From Antedon mediterranea (lineage: Eukaryota; Echinodermata; Crinoidea; Comatulida; Antedonidae): 64,000 nt of DNA. The translations under genes and the position numbers were made by a program. Location of the stretch: the NCBI RefSeq assembly GCF_964355755.1, contig NC_092678.1, positions 22,300,365-22,364,364 on the forward strand, written 5' to 3'. Each line of letters opens with the position of its first letter. The first letter of the stretch is position 1. Shown here in pieces: positions 44,346 through 57,025 of the stretch. The notes beneath the pieces were generated by a model. The model made no database searches and had not been told where the DNA came from. It saw only the letters and a program-made list of their open reading frames with translations.

Positions 44346-45626
44346 ATAGTCTCTATTTACTGAGGTTTTTCCCAATGTGTGAACAGACTTTTGTAAAGAA
44401 AAAAATAATTGCTTTTTTAAAAGAATAGTTAATCAAAAATATTACTTTATTATCGGTAATATCAGCGTATTCTAATTTCCCTATTTCACACTGTATAAAA
44501 TTATACTGAAATATTTATTTAAACAGCGCCATCTTTTGTCCAAGTAAATTAAATAAACTCGCGGCGTACAAAAGACATCAAAATATGTACGCGCGCGTCA
44601 AGTTTCGTTTTGTTCCGCATCACTAAACAAAGATTTACGATTTTTATAATACTAACTAGAATTTTTTAACGAGTCGGTCATTGCTCTGTCCTCGTTGGAT
44701 ACATCGATTTTTGGAATTGGTTAGTACGGTATTATACTACCGGACCGGGTCAACCTCCATCCAAAGACCACTTCCGGTGCGTTGGTTAAGTGGTTTTTAA
44801 TCACCTTTTCTTAATTAATTATTCTAATTAACAATTACACCTCCGCGGCATCCATTTATACCGCAGATTACGGAGATTCGTTGATCCAATTTAATTAATT
44901 GAACTTATTAGTTTTTCTTCATTACACTTACAAGTTTAAAGTCGATTCTATTCGAGAGTCGAAATCAATTGAAACTCTGTATATTTATTTTAAGTAGGGT
45001 ACCATTACGGAAAGCAAGGCATGATTACAAACAACGTACAGTGCTGCAATCAGGAAGAACATCCAATAAATAAACCAATAACTCATTTGAAACCGTGCAT
45101 GGTAGTACAAAGTGAAATAAAATACATTTATATTAAGAATATTTTTCCCATGTTTCACTTCTTTTTTCAGCCTTTTGTTTTTGTATCTGTCCGTATTATT
45201 ATTGCTTTTCCATCTTCTTAATAAGTTCAAAGTTTTATGGATGATGGGGTTTTGGTCGTTTCATGGTCGCGCGTTCTGTCCTTATGGACAAGCAGCTAGT
45301 GGTCATTTTCATGGTCGTGCGTACTAGCCGTGGCCTTGCACGTACGGGCGGTCGATCCTAATGATTTTGGATTCGATAGGCGATTTCGTTTTTACATCAT
45401 TTTTCTTCATCCAAAGTTCACTTATAAGTAGGCCTATACCTTTCTTCTTTTTATATTACAAGAGTATTAATTATTATTATTATTAATTCGTCTCAAGATT
45501 ATATACCAGATACCAGAAAAAAAAAGTATGATTTTATCCCTGTTATCACAATATAGACTGGTTTATAATAAATCTTCCACTAGTTTCATTTAATGAAACG
45601 TACCCATCTGGACCCGTTGATTATTA

Positions 45627-45642
45627 CCCCCCCCCCCCCCCC
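45627..45642 (+). repeat. Poly(C) run of 16
   Basis: An uninterrupted run of sixteen C sits in AT-rich sequence. Its length may be unreliable in assembly. Confidence 0.8.
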
Positions 45643-47737
45643 TCATGACAAATACCGTATACGACAATTACCACCATGGATAACACATTTTAATAAAGTA
45701 AATATTGTTGGATTTTAATTGAACATCAATTGTATTAGTTTATGTTTAATGGTTGTAAACAAATACGCAATATTTAATTTTATTATTTTTTTTTAAATTA
45801 CCAAGAAATTTCCCGTAATCTTCCTGGTTGTATGTTTTTGTTTTAGTGTAAAGTTTTAAGCAGAATATTGCGGATTCGTTTGTTTACTTTAATGTGTGTC
45901 GTTAACATGTTTACAGTCGACCACAAGTAGACCACAATTGTCTGACCTCAGGTCAGGTTACACAAACAATTGTTTGTATAAACGGAGTCTACTGGTTAAT
46001 AATTGTGATAGAATTTCTATTCGTTGTTTTTGGTTTCGTATTAATTATTTATTTTGAAGTTAAAATCGGTAATAAACTTTATGCCAAACATTTAAAACAA
46101 ATAGATAGATATAGAATACATTGTACGAATAAGAAAAAAAGTTACACGCAATACATCTTATTCAATGATTCTTATTCACAAATTTAAAACAGAAGTTACA
46201 TTAAATATCTTATATAATGAACAGAATGGACTGAAAAAAACGATTATGAAATTAACACTAGGCTAGTGATACATTGTATTGGTTCTTGTTTTGATTGGGA
46301 GATGAATTACAACCTGACGAATCGATAGAGAAATATCGAAAAAGCAACACAACACCTTCCTGTTTTGAAAAATGGAAATATAATATCTCTATGTATTTTT
46401 AAAAAAAATTTTTTTTTTTAATCGAAAATAATATTCGGAACATGATCATGATGATCGCGGAAATACCATGTCATAAAAAAATGAAAATTCCAGTAATAAT
46501 ATATTAATCTTTTCTTTTTATTAACGTGAAATCACTGAACCCATTTGTGGTCAGAAGAGTGTTTTTTAATGCAATATTTTTATCCACTCAGGCAGAACCT
46601 CCAGTTCAAATACGTTGAGTTTGTTTAAATCTTTTTTTGTTAGATAATTCATTTTAATCGTTTTTTGGAAAGGTGCTTATTCAGAATTAAAGTGAACTTG
46701 TTTCATCTGAGAGTCTATTGCTAAGGCCGCCGTAGCTACAATAATATTGCCTTCAACTCTACCCCATCACTTATTTACATATCTTCGATTTTGTCGAAAA
46801 GTATCTTCGGGTTTGTCGGTTTGTCGCTCAATATTAAAATAATACTTTTTGTAATCATGTCTCTTTCGTCATAATTAATAGTAACACCTGAATCCCCACC
46901 ACATCACACTATATTCGATTCTGTCGGAAAGATAACTTTTTACTTGGTCACTGTTCTACCGTGGACCTATAATTTATTACTAATATGTACAGGTCCATTG
47001 TTCTATAATATCTCTATGGTTCTAATACTGTATGTTATACTATATAATGTAGATATTATAGTTCAATAATATCTCTATGGTTATACCAATATTTTCTTAC
47101 GCACTTATGTGGAAAGGTTTTCAATAAAATAGGTTACGTAACAAATATCGTATCATCGCTAAACGTTACCTTGTTACCTTGTTACGCGTGGGTTGGCATG
47201 CCGTAAGGCTCGGAATTGGTACCATTGATCTAATTATCGGAAATGGTCTTCACTACCTGTTCCTTAATTTATATTATTTCGGATGTTGGCAAGTGTGTGT
47301 GTGGGAGTTGGTATTGCAGTCCACTTTTGAGGCTTACTACGGATATAATAAACGACCAGGATATAGCTATACGTAGGGTTTGAGTAATAGCGATCGAACA
47401 AATTAATATCACAGAATTTCGAGAATTATTATTGAATTTCTTCTTTGTTGAATTGTGTAATATTTCAAATTGTTTTATCAGCTTTTATTTCAGATTTTGA
47501 GTAAGAAGCAACTCCGGAAATACATTAATATTTACGCGTTATTTGATCTGTTTATCATATGTTAAATGGTGAAGTAATAGTTGTTTGTTTATCACAGATT
47601 CGATTTTGTATTTTTCATCTATTTCAGCATGATTTTATATGCTTTTTTCCTCATATCAGAACTCCACTCTTCTCCAATTTTTTTTGGATAGATTCAACAT
47701 TTCTTGTTTAACAAGTGTTGGCTACAACAATATATTT

Positions 47738-47821
47738 TGAACCCCTCCTTTGGGGCAGCACAGAACCCCTAATAAGTGGACACTATCCCCATCAGCAACC
47801 CTTTCAGAGGAGAACCCTATC
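47738..47821. repeat. Dispersed repeat G next to MITE-C
   Basis: CCCCTCCTTTGGGG, CCCCTAATAAGTGGACACTA and TTTCAGAGGAGAACCCTA run straight into a MITE-C copy, in the same arrangement as at 37.7-38.0 kb. Confidence 0.5.
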
Positions 47822-47973
47822 AAGGCTTGGCTCCCACAGAGACGCAACACAACGACGTAATTTAACGTACGTTATCACAAGCGATATATTATTCGAACTG
47901 TAGCTTGTCATTGGTCAACACGCTTGCGTTGCGTTTACGTCCTTGCGTTACGTCCTAGTTTGAACTAAGCTTT
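47822..47973. mobile_element. MITE-C, 152-bp copy
   Basis: Ends are AAGGCTTGGCTCCCACAGAG and ACGTCCTAGTTTGAACTAAG. The core CAAGCGATATATTATTCGAA and GCTTGTCATTGGTCAACACG matches the copy at 44.2 kb closely. Confidence 0.8.
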
Positions 47974-48537
47974 AGGGATACTAGTAATATAACGGTTTTA
48001 ATCTGTATTCTGAAAAAGAGTATGCCTAACCATTCTAAAATAAATCATGTTATTCTCTATAACTGACTGAACTCAAATAAAAAAAAAATCAGTTTCCCGT
48101 GTTCAGTCACCAGTACCAGTTGCTTCCTACCAATGAGCAATGCCAATATTATATTAAAATTAATCATATTGATAATTTATTTCATAATCGTGTGACTAAT
48201 GAGAGGCTGTTATTCTGTCACTTTGCCAAACCAAAAACCAATATGTATATTGTAATTGCCAAATGTTTATTTTCTGAGTGTCTGTGGTTTACACTAATTA
48301 ATGCCAAGAAGTAACAATTTCCTTATAATAAATGCCAACTGCATTTATTAACTTGCAACTAACTTCACGATGTTTGTATATCATGGAGGGAGTGTTAGTC
48401 TTTCCGTGGAGAGACTCGCATCATTTCGATTCGATTTTGTGCGCGCTGATATTATGCGCTCTTTGTATTCACACGTCAAATATTTCCTACACCGATGTGC
48501 CCGACAAAATTAATTTTATTTACAGCGTTTGAACTTC

Positions 48538-48665
48538 AAATCAATCTCTTTATTCTCATCAAAACAATACACGTAACAAAAAGGAGTAAAACTAATTTAA
48601 AAGAAGATGAAAGTGACCTCAAGGAAACTCCAAGAGACTTATGATAGAAGGCTCACAAACTAGTT
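48538..48665 (-). mobile_element. Probable LINE 3' stub
   Basis: On the minus strand the segment ends AATAAAGAGATTGATTTGAA, after CTTGGAGTTTCCTTGAGGTC. It resembles a truncated non-LTR 3' end. Confidence 0.35.
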
Positions 48666-49337
48666 ACATTGTAAGGTTTTGTGCGCGTGCGTGGAACCAC
48701 TGATAACATGCGCATGTCAAATATGTTACTTTTGAAATGTCCCACTGACGATTAGCCTATTATCTGTTAAAAAATGACAAAAATAGCGATATTTATTTAT
48801 TTATAGCGTAGGTACAATATTTATCAGTCTATTGTATTGTGCAAATCACAACCTCAATTACTCACTCACCATCAACTTTCGCAATATTGAGCAAAGTCCA
48901 CTAAAATTAACTGTAAACATCATTGCTCATAATCAAATATTTGCGATCATAAGTAGCAGTAGAAAAACAAGATAACCCTTAGTGTTCAGCAAGCAGACTG
49001 CAAGCCGTGACTTGTACATTTAATAAGTCAATATCAAAAAGCTTGATTAATAATGTTTGCTTAAGATAAATGCCAATTGTGTCGATATCGCTGTGTGCTA
49101 GCGCTGCACTATTGTATAGTGTATATATTAGGTCATGTTGTGTCTTAAGTCCATGATATGGCGTCTAGTAAAAATGGTTTTTCATAATTTAGAAATTTCC
49201 ATGGTAAGCCCTAGAGAAAATAGTTGATGCTTGAAATCTCACTGTATGGCTTCCTTGGCAGACTCCAACTGATGACTTGAAATATTGGGACAATATCGGG
49301 AGAGTTGGGAGGTCTACCTTGGCCCTTATATTATGTT

Positions 49338-49535
49338 TGTAGAGCCCCTTCTTTGAGTCACTTTCCTTTCAAAACGAGAGTAGATAACGGCCCCTATCAT
49401 GAAGTAAAGAATTAATCATGTCCCTGTTAAATAGTGTCCCTTTTTAATGGGTGTTGTTCTTTTAGTATAGTACGGCATCCATCCTCAGAGGACACCCCTA
49501 TTAAGTGGTTCCCCTTTAGGGGTTCGTCTGAGTAT
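49338..49535. repeat. Dispersed repeat G
   Basis: GAGCCCCTTCTTTGAGTCAC, CCCTGTTAAATAGTGTCCCT and TCAGAGGACACCCCTATTAA match the family words. No terminal repeats are obvious. Confidence 0.5.
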
Positions 49536-51836
49536 ATAGCTTAATAACAATACTTTCTTTCCTAGGAGCCATTTATTATACATAGGCCATTTGCCCGAAT
49601 GCATCAACATAAACAATAAAATAAACTTATGTGTGCGTTAAATAACTATTATTTATTAACGATTTTTTTAAAATGTATCTTAAATGTATAATATGCAATA
49701 GGCCTTAAGTGAAATAATCGCTATATGTAAAGTACACATTAAATCATAATGCATTAAATTGTCAGCAAGATTGTAACCTGACGACTGTTTTTGACAACAT
49801 TAAATTAATAGTTTATTCCTATTACTAATTAAACACATGTTATATAAGCATCTCTGTTTAAAGGGAAATAATTACATCCGCACATCCGATCTTGAATTAT
49901 ATACCATATTTCCGGTTGTTCTACCACACATGGGCTAACGCTCATGCATAAGGCACGTATAGCCTCACTAAAAACCAACCAATATCGTATAATAATAGGC
50001 CTATGGTTTAGTAGGCCTACAGCGGTATAATCTCTTAACATGGTAATAATTACCACAGAATGTACTACTCTATCATCATATAACACTTCAAAGAGCCTAA
50101 TTATACTGCAATAAATAATGAATAGTTTTTTAAATATAAACGTTGTATCGACTTTTCGAATTGGATTTTAAACTTTTTCAACTGTATTTATATTTTAAAT
50201 ATTCGATAAATGTATTTATTTTTTATATTTTATTTTATCTGATAATTGTATTTGTTAATTTCTATGTGTAGAACCGGTAGACTGTTATTTTCATTATAAT
50301 GACTGTGGTACTGTATGATGAACTAATTGGCTTAATGTTGTTGCATTAGTAAAGAATGACACAAAAGTTTAGGTCTTAAAAAGCCCTATATTATCAATAT
50401 GTATACTTTATAATATTAGCGTCTCTTTATAACAGACGACATACAAATAGAAAGTCCATAGGCCTAATTTTGAAGTTTTGATCATACATAGAAATGATGA
50501 AATGAGCCGAAACCATAACATCTCATTTCAATCGAACTTTATCTGATTTCGAGAATGAAACAAATACTGTAATTAAACTTATTTTATAAATATGATAAAT
50601 GACGTCATTTCTTTATATTCTATTTAATCTAGTTTAGTTTAGTTTCTATGAAGAATTATTACTAAACTGCTAAATGATAATGATAACAAAAAAACAATTA
50701 AATTCCTATTCACACGACGTTATCATAATAACTAATAATAAAAATATCTCGTGATCCCATTGAATAAAAGTTTATCCAAACAGAGGGTAACAAATATAAT
50801 ACCCCCTGTTCGAAATCAGTCATTGTAATTAAAATGGTCTTCGAATTCGTCATCGCCTTACCGATAACAATGGTAAACCTAATGACAAAAACAAATTAAT
50901 TCTTCGGAATATTTTTTTAATCAGCACGTTTCCGGAAATGACCTTTTAATAATTTAGATTGTTTGAAATCAAGAAGCCATACTTTGGAAGCCAATATTGG
51001 ATATCCCGCGATGGTTTCCTTCAATTTCCACAGGAAATTTGTTTACAAGAAAAAGGCGGGAGTGTAGGGCTAAAAAGGCGCGAAAGAAACAACATTTTGT
51101 CTCTGTTATTCTTTGTGATTAATTTGCAATAATTGGCATTGATTACTTCATTCAGTTCCAACTAAATATTATTATTACTGGGAAGAGTGACATTACATTG
51201 TGATTTCACACTTCCCTGATTATTACATGTGCCCTGAGCACGTTTAGTGGATATAGGCTCGTTTATATATTGTTTTATTATATTTTAATTATATAAAACA
51301 ATATTAAATGGAATTGAAACCATCTATTGCCAATTTTCACATATTTCTAAAGAAAAAATATATAAATGAAATAGTGGGAGTGCGTCATGTTCTCTCATCA
51401 ATTTTAAATTTAATATTTTGTGCCATAAGCAAGTTAAATTTTAAAAAATATGTTTCCAATATTTCACATATTTTTTTAGAAAAAAAAAATTTCAATCACA
51501 ATATATAGTTTTTTTAGGCCTATATCTGTCTAAAATATGTATTTTTTATTTGTCTCAACAATTGATCATCATTTTTAATTTTTGATTGTGCTAAAACGGA
51601 AATCATGTGACTGAAATTGGATGATTCAACGGATGTTTTGTGGTGTTTTCATTAAATTCATCATTTAACATTAATCCGATACACGAACTGGCATGTTTTC
51701 TATTTAAAGGATGAAATTAATTTATTTTTTATTCCTTTCGCTATGTTAAGTGAAAGACAAGATCTTCGGGTTTATTTGTTTATTTTGTTGTTGTTAAAAG
51801 CCACAAAAAACAAGTCTTCGTTGGTAACATTTTCAC

Positions 51837-51920
51837 ACGCGCGTACAAGAAACGTTTGAACGCGCTTGTACCAGAAACGTTTGAACGCGCGCGTACAAGA
51901 AACGTTTGGACGCGCGCGTA
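51837..51920 (+). repeat. 25-bp tandem repeat with ACGCGCGCGT core
   Basis: Three units of ACGCGCGCGTACAAGAAACG plus TTTGA are followed by a partial fourth. The CpG-rich core alternates purine and pyrimidine in otherwise AT-rich DNA. Confidence 0.8.
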
Positions 51921-52954
51921 AATTATGTGTCTCAGATAACGGAAGGGCTTTCCGTAGTATAAGCTAACACAATTATCACAGTAGTCCATCAATACCAATC
52001 GATTTACTTTACTTCCGAATTTCAAACGTCAAAAAAACAAATATCAATATTTCGTTGCGGTACATTGGTCATCGAAATGACCAGTAATCAGCCAAAACAA
52101 CTTTATTAATTTAGACCGGAAGTTGATTAACCAGCATTGACGATATATTAATCTGTAATTGACTAGAGACCATGGACAATTAGGCCTACTTATTTTAGAA
52201 TTAATAAACTAAATTTGATAAATATGAACTCAGGTGTGACTCCTCAGTTGTTTCGTTTGTAACTGATCAATGATGCATCGAAATAATCTTTTTACAAAAC
52301 TTTTATAGCCTACAAACAAATGCAATTTATTGTGATTATGTGTGTGGGGTGACTAAATATGACGTCTAAATACATATTCATTCATTCATATATTCAACAC
52401 TAATCATTGAGAGTTGAATTGAAAGAATTGAATTCGTTTTGTGAAATTGATTTTTTTTTTAATGGAAGTCGAATGACACCACCCAGGATGGAAATGATTC
52501 TAAATCGGTCTTTGACTTCTAACAGTTAGTCAATAGTTCCTCTGTGGAAATGATACAGTTGCATGAATTAAAGGGATCAATATACTCATGCATTTCATCA
52601 TATCTGTGAATCATCTTTGGCGGCAAAGTTGCTCATCCGGGGGACTATGAGGATGGTGTGTACGGTTAGGCCTACTGTGCACCGCCAGGCCTATTCAGCA
52701 TCTCAACCGTGTGGAGTTGTTTTGTTTTTTTAAAGGCTGGTCTGGTATATTAATTGCTAGCCTAAGAACCATGTTATTGATTTTTATAACATGAATCCTG
52801 TACCAAAGAGTTTTTTAATGTATTTTACATCCATAATTAATGAAACCGAAACTAATGAAGAATTAAGTTAGTACGTTATTTTGCACGCAATGCGTTTGCT
52901 ATTCATTTTTAGGAACTTTGTACAGAGAGGAAAGAGTCATCATCAACAAACTCA

Positions 52955-53170
52955 ATAGAACCTCTATTGAGGAGACACCCATATTAAGGGCACAATGAAT
53001 GAAATGAAATGTTTGTTAACCCGAGAAAAAACTCGCATAACACTACAGAGGATAGAAGGAGACACTTAATTCCCGTAAAACGAATGAGGGGCATCAGCAG
53101 CAGAGTACTACTCTTTTTACACTACGACCAACCCTTATAAGGAACACTCCTATTTTAGGGTTCATTTTGT
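52955..53170. repeat. Dispersed repeat G
   Basis: CCTCTATTGAGGAGACACCC, GAATGAGGGGCATC and ACTCCTATTTTAGGGTTCAT match the family words in the usual order. Confidence 0.5.
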
Positions 53171-54031
53171 GGTGGTAATAGACACATAATACTCTGCAGT
53201 GAATTACCTTATATACCATGTTTATGTACAGAATACCGATTGCATACCGCGGTAAAATAATGTTTTACTGCGGTAAGGACTGGTCTTATGATTGACATAG
53301 CGTAATACTTGAACAGTAACAGTTATATAATACATATTTTAAAATAAAAGCCACACATTGTATAGTACAATATTGTACAGTTATGAAATATAACCCTATA
53401 CATGTTTATAGTACACTGTAGTGTATTTTTAGTACATAACATTATTGATGGCCAATATCGAAATTTGAATGGCAGGCAGTTAAACAAACTGTCACAGTGA
53501 TCGAGCACATTGTTACCAAACTTAAGTATTGAAGCTTGGCTCTTTTGTCACAATCTTAACCATTGTAGTTCGTTTAATACCAGCAAACAATAAACCAACA
53601 ATTGATCGAAATCATCTTTATATCAGACTACCTTCATCAAATCTACTTCCTGACAAATATTGACTTAACTCACAGACTCACAACAAATTAAAACCAACGG
53701 CAAACAAGGACTGTACATAGGTCGTTTCGTTGTGAAAACATTGTAAACAAGTCTCTAGTGAAAATCATGATATACTGTACTTTATGTGGCACTTCACAAT
53801 ATAGGTCGCTTTAGTGTGGAGTAGGCCTAGATAGTAATCTAGTAATTTTAAAACGGTCCTATATGACTAATACTGTTTAAGGTCATCGTACAGGGGGAAG
53901 GGAAGGCTTGTCAGATACGTGGCCATACCCTTGGTTAATGCATAACGTTTAACGCATTGTATTGTCATATAACATCAATTTGCCTGTTTTTTTTTAATCC
54001 ACTTCTTCGGCAAGAGGTGGATGTTGATATT

Positions 54032-54132
54032 ACGACGCGCGCGTGCTGCTATTGATAATCACGATGTACGCGTACTGCTATTGATAATCACGACGCGCGC
54101 GTGCTGATACTAATAATCACGACGCGCGCGTC
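54032..54132 (+). repeat. 29-bp tandem repeat with ACGCGCGCGT core
   Basis: Three units (54032, 54061, 54090) of ACGACGCGCGCGTGCTGCTA plus TTGATAATC are followed by a partial fourth. The spacer differs from the 51.8-kb array, but the CG-rich core is the same. Confidence 0.8.
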
Positions 54133-54305
54133 AACTTGTGTACGCGTATTGTTTCGATGCTCTATGCTAAAAATAACACAAGTTATACCTAGCTGTACGG
54201 TAATACGTACGTAGCCTAATATTAACATTCATTTCAACAAATGTGATGCATAAAAGGCCGATGTTTATCTTGAAGGTGGATTTAGTTTGGATGAATGACT
54301 GTTAG

Positions 54306-54567
54306 ATAAGATAAGATAAATTTATTGAATCAGCGGCACACGTTTATAAGGCAATGTAAAAACAAAAAGAAAAGTATCAAAAAATAACATTTAAGTCTTA
54401 ACTAAGAAGCGAATTATACAAGTAAAATGAAATTAGTAAAAACAAGGTAATCTTACATATCGAACAATACTTAACCTATATGATGGAGTTAATGTTATTA
54501 TCTATTTATTATCAGTATTATTAATATTTTCAAGTTTTAAGCGAATATATTATCATTATTATTACTA

Positions 54568-54598
<31 letters not shown>

Positions 54599-54805
54599 TA
54601 ATTGCTAATTGATTTATTATACTGTTATTATTAAAATAAATGCAACTTTTATATGATTATTTGTTCTTATTATATTTAATATTAATAGTTATTTGTAATT
54701 TAATTAAATGTGATACAATTTTTATTATACTATTTAGTCTTATTTTTAGTACTGTATTATTTATTTATTTTATTTAGATTTAGGTTACATTATATAATTT
54801 TGAAG

Positions 54806-54837
<32 letters not shown>

Positions 54838-56107
54838 TAAAAATATAATATATTATTGAATTAGATAAATGGTAAAATAATGTTAGTAGATAATATGGTG
54901 GGCGGTAAATATTTATATATTATATATTAAGTGTAGTCTTTCTATGTCTCCATGCAGCAGTTAAGTATTGTTTACAGTGATAGTCTACAATTTCACCGAT
55001 TCTCTCAAATGGAAATTCTAAATAAAGGTCATCAAGTAAAATATGATGTTGGTATTCGATTGTACCACTTCTAAAATTCTCCCAGAATGTATCATAACCA
55101 CAATACAATAAATCCATTTTTAGTAAGTTAAAATGTGTTTCTCTTACATTTTTAAGGTTTGAACATTCAAGTAGAAAATGGTCTGTAGTTTCAATTAACT
55201 GATTGTTGCATAGCTTGCAAAAACCAGTCTCATTTTCTGACCATGTATTTTTTCTACCTTCTAAATCAAGAGAGTTAGACCTCGCTTTAAACTTTAAACT
55301 AATGGAATCAAAATTCACCATATCAAACATGTATGTCTCTGCTTTAGGTTCATGTTTATATTTCAAATATTCGGAGAGGGTTGACTTTGTTTTTGCACCT
55401 TCTAACCATTCCTTGATATTTTCTAGAGAGTTGGCATGTGTAAAACTCTTGAACCATTGACTTTCCGGATTTAAATTAAACTTATTTCCTAAATCAAATT
55501 TACATAATAAATCTTTGATATGGTTAATCCACTTCCATTTCACCTTATCTTCTACATCCATTATAGATCTACATAGTAGTTTTTGCCACCTTTGGTCATC
55601 CATATTTTTAATTCTGTTAAAATAGGACATCCTAGATTTATTTTGGATGGTGTAGAGTGTCTCCCATCCTAGGTCACCAATCAATGCCGCTTTCGCGACG
55701 TTTCTTGGTGCCTTCAAAATAATTCTAGCCATTTGGTATTGTAAATTTTCTAACTTATTTAGTGAACCTTTAGAGTTACATAACCATATTGCAGAGGCGT
55801 AATTAATTGTTGGTAATCCTATCGTTCTCCATAAAAGATCACCATAGTATACCCTATTGAAATCATTCTGATTGTTTATAATAGAGGTAATATAGGCTAT
55901 TATCCTATTTCCCTTTTTGATTACTTCATTGATATTGTCAGAATCTGTATATGAACGTGATATTATTACACCAAGATATTTATACCTTTCTATTTCTGTG
56001 ATATAATGATTACCAAGGCTCCATGTTCTATGTGGATTTACTCTTTGCCCTGTGACCAGCACATTTGATTTGTCAAAATTAAACTCTAATTTAACGGATA
56101 TAATATC
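54306..56107 (-). mobile_element. 5'-truncated LINE (non-LTR retrotransposon)
   Basis: On the minus strand a reverse-transcriptase C-terminal region is followed by an AT-rich 3' segment. It ends in GATTCAATAAATTTATCTTA then (TTATC)n at about 54306, a microsatellite tail typical of CR1/L2-like elements. A (TA)n run and a 28-base A run (54806-54833, T on the coding strand) lie inside the 3' segment. The 5' end stops near 56107. The tail motif and a similar look in five other stubs suggest the clade, but I cannot name it. Confidence 0.7.
54920..56104 (-). pseudogene. LINE reverse-transcriptase C-terminal fragment
   Basis: About 394 codons are open without a start codon. The frame begins just after an in-frame TAA at the 5' truncation point and ends at a TAA at 54920. 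Visible are the post-palm motif FNFDKSNVLVTG, the YKYLGVIISR motif that follows the catalytic domain in non-LTR reverse transcriptases, the thumb-like region, and a C-terminal Cys/His motif (FCKLCNN, then TTDHFLLEC). The catalytic Y-x-D-D region and the endonuclease are absent, so it cannot move by itself. The open frame suggests a fairly young insertion. It has no role for neighbouring genes that I can see. Confidence 0.8.
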
Positions 56108-57025
56108 TTAAAGCTATAGTATCGACCTTGTAGTAGACACTAAAGAATCAATTGTTCCTTTTTTTTTAAACATTCGATCCAAACAATCCGATCGATGCGT
56201 TTGATTGTTGTTGCTATTGTTCTCTTTAATATAACCAGGAAGTTTGTTCGGTTAATTCATTACAGCGTTTCATTACCATAGCAACTCATGTCATAAGTTC
56301 GATGTCTGTCAATGTACCATGTTTAAAATATTTATAAATAATTGTACAAATATGAATGGTTGTACTATTTTTAGTCAAGTTGATTGATTCGACATTATTA
56401 GTGGATTTAACAAAAAAAAGGATGATGCTAAATCAATTGAACCATTGACGGCGGATAGTTACAGAGAAACAAACAGTAAAAAAACACAAACTTAAAGCGC
56501 GTACACATTTTGATGTTCACTGCCTTTTTTTTAAGCGCGCGTGTCAACTTATTTTTGTAAAACCATAATAATACAATCTTTCATTAAATATATGCCGTTA
56601 ATACAATTCTATGTCTCGAGTTTATAAGTCTTATACAAAAGTATGCGTGACGTCACTTTAGATTTCAAATCTATTGTGATATTGATAAATAAGCACGCGC
56701 ATTTGTGTTGCATTTCATTTTGTAATAAAAAATAGCACAAAACTGTATCCAATGTGTGTATAGGTTTATAGGCCTAAATATCAATGACGTAATTAATCCA
56801 AATGACTGGTCTATTCCTAGCGATTCCAGAGGTATCGAAATATTGAATATTTTATTTAATCAGTGAATCTCTAGACAAACTCCATGGATAAGTGACAATT
56901 TCTGTAGTGAAACCATCAAGACATTTTTTGTGCGCGTACATATGACAACGATATTCGCACGCGCGCGTCAATGTACACGCACTCAAATGCACGCGCGCGT
57001 ATATTGACGCTCATGGTTATTCATA

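Larger units (their letters stand above)
36004..54305. other. Gene-poor, repeat-rich interval
   Basis: I find no exon series with convincing similarity or splice structure in these 18 kb. The first ~2.2 kb may be POC1 3' UTR (AATAAA at 38166-38171). The repeats I can name are listed separately. Short open frames are scattered and lack codon-level or domain support. Confidence 0.55.

Noticed and set aside
49829-50086. 85-codon minus-strand frame
   Set aside because: There is no domain and no splice or poly(A) context. It overlaps AGGCCT-rich intergenic sequence.
51780-52025. 81-codon minus-strand frame
   Set aside because: It runs through the 25-bp ACGCGCGCGT array and has no other support.
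54806-54833. 28-base A run as the poly(A) tail of the LINE
   Set aside because: The LINE reads on the minus strand, where this run is T. The 3' end is better placed at the (TTATC)n tail near 54306.
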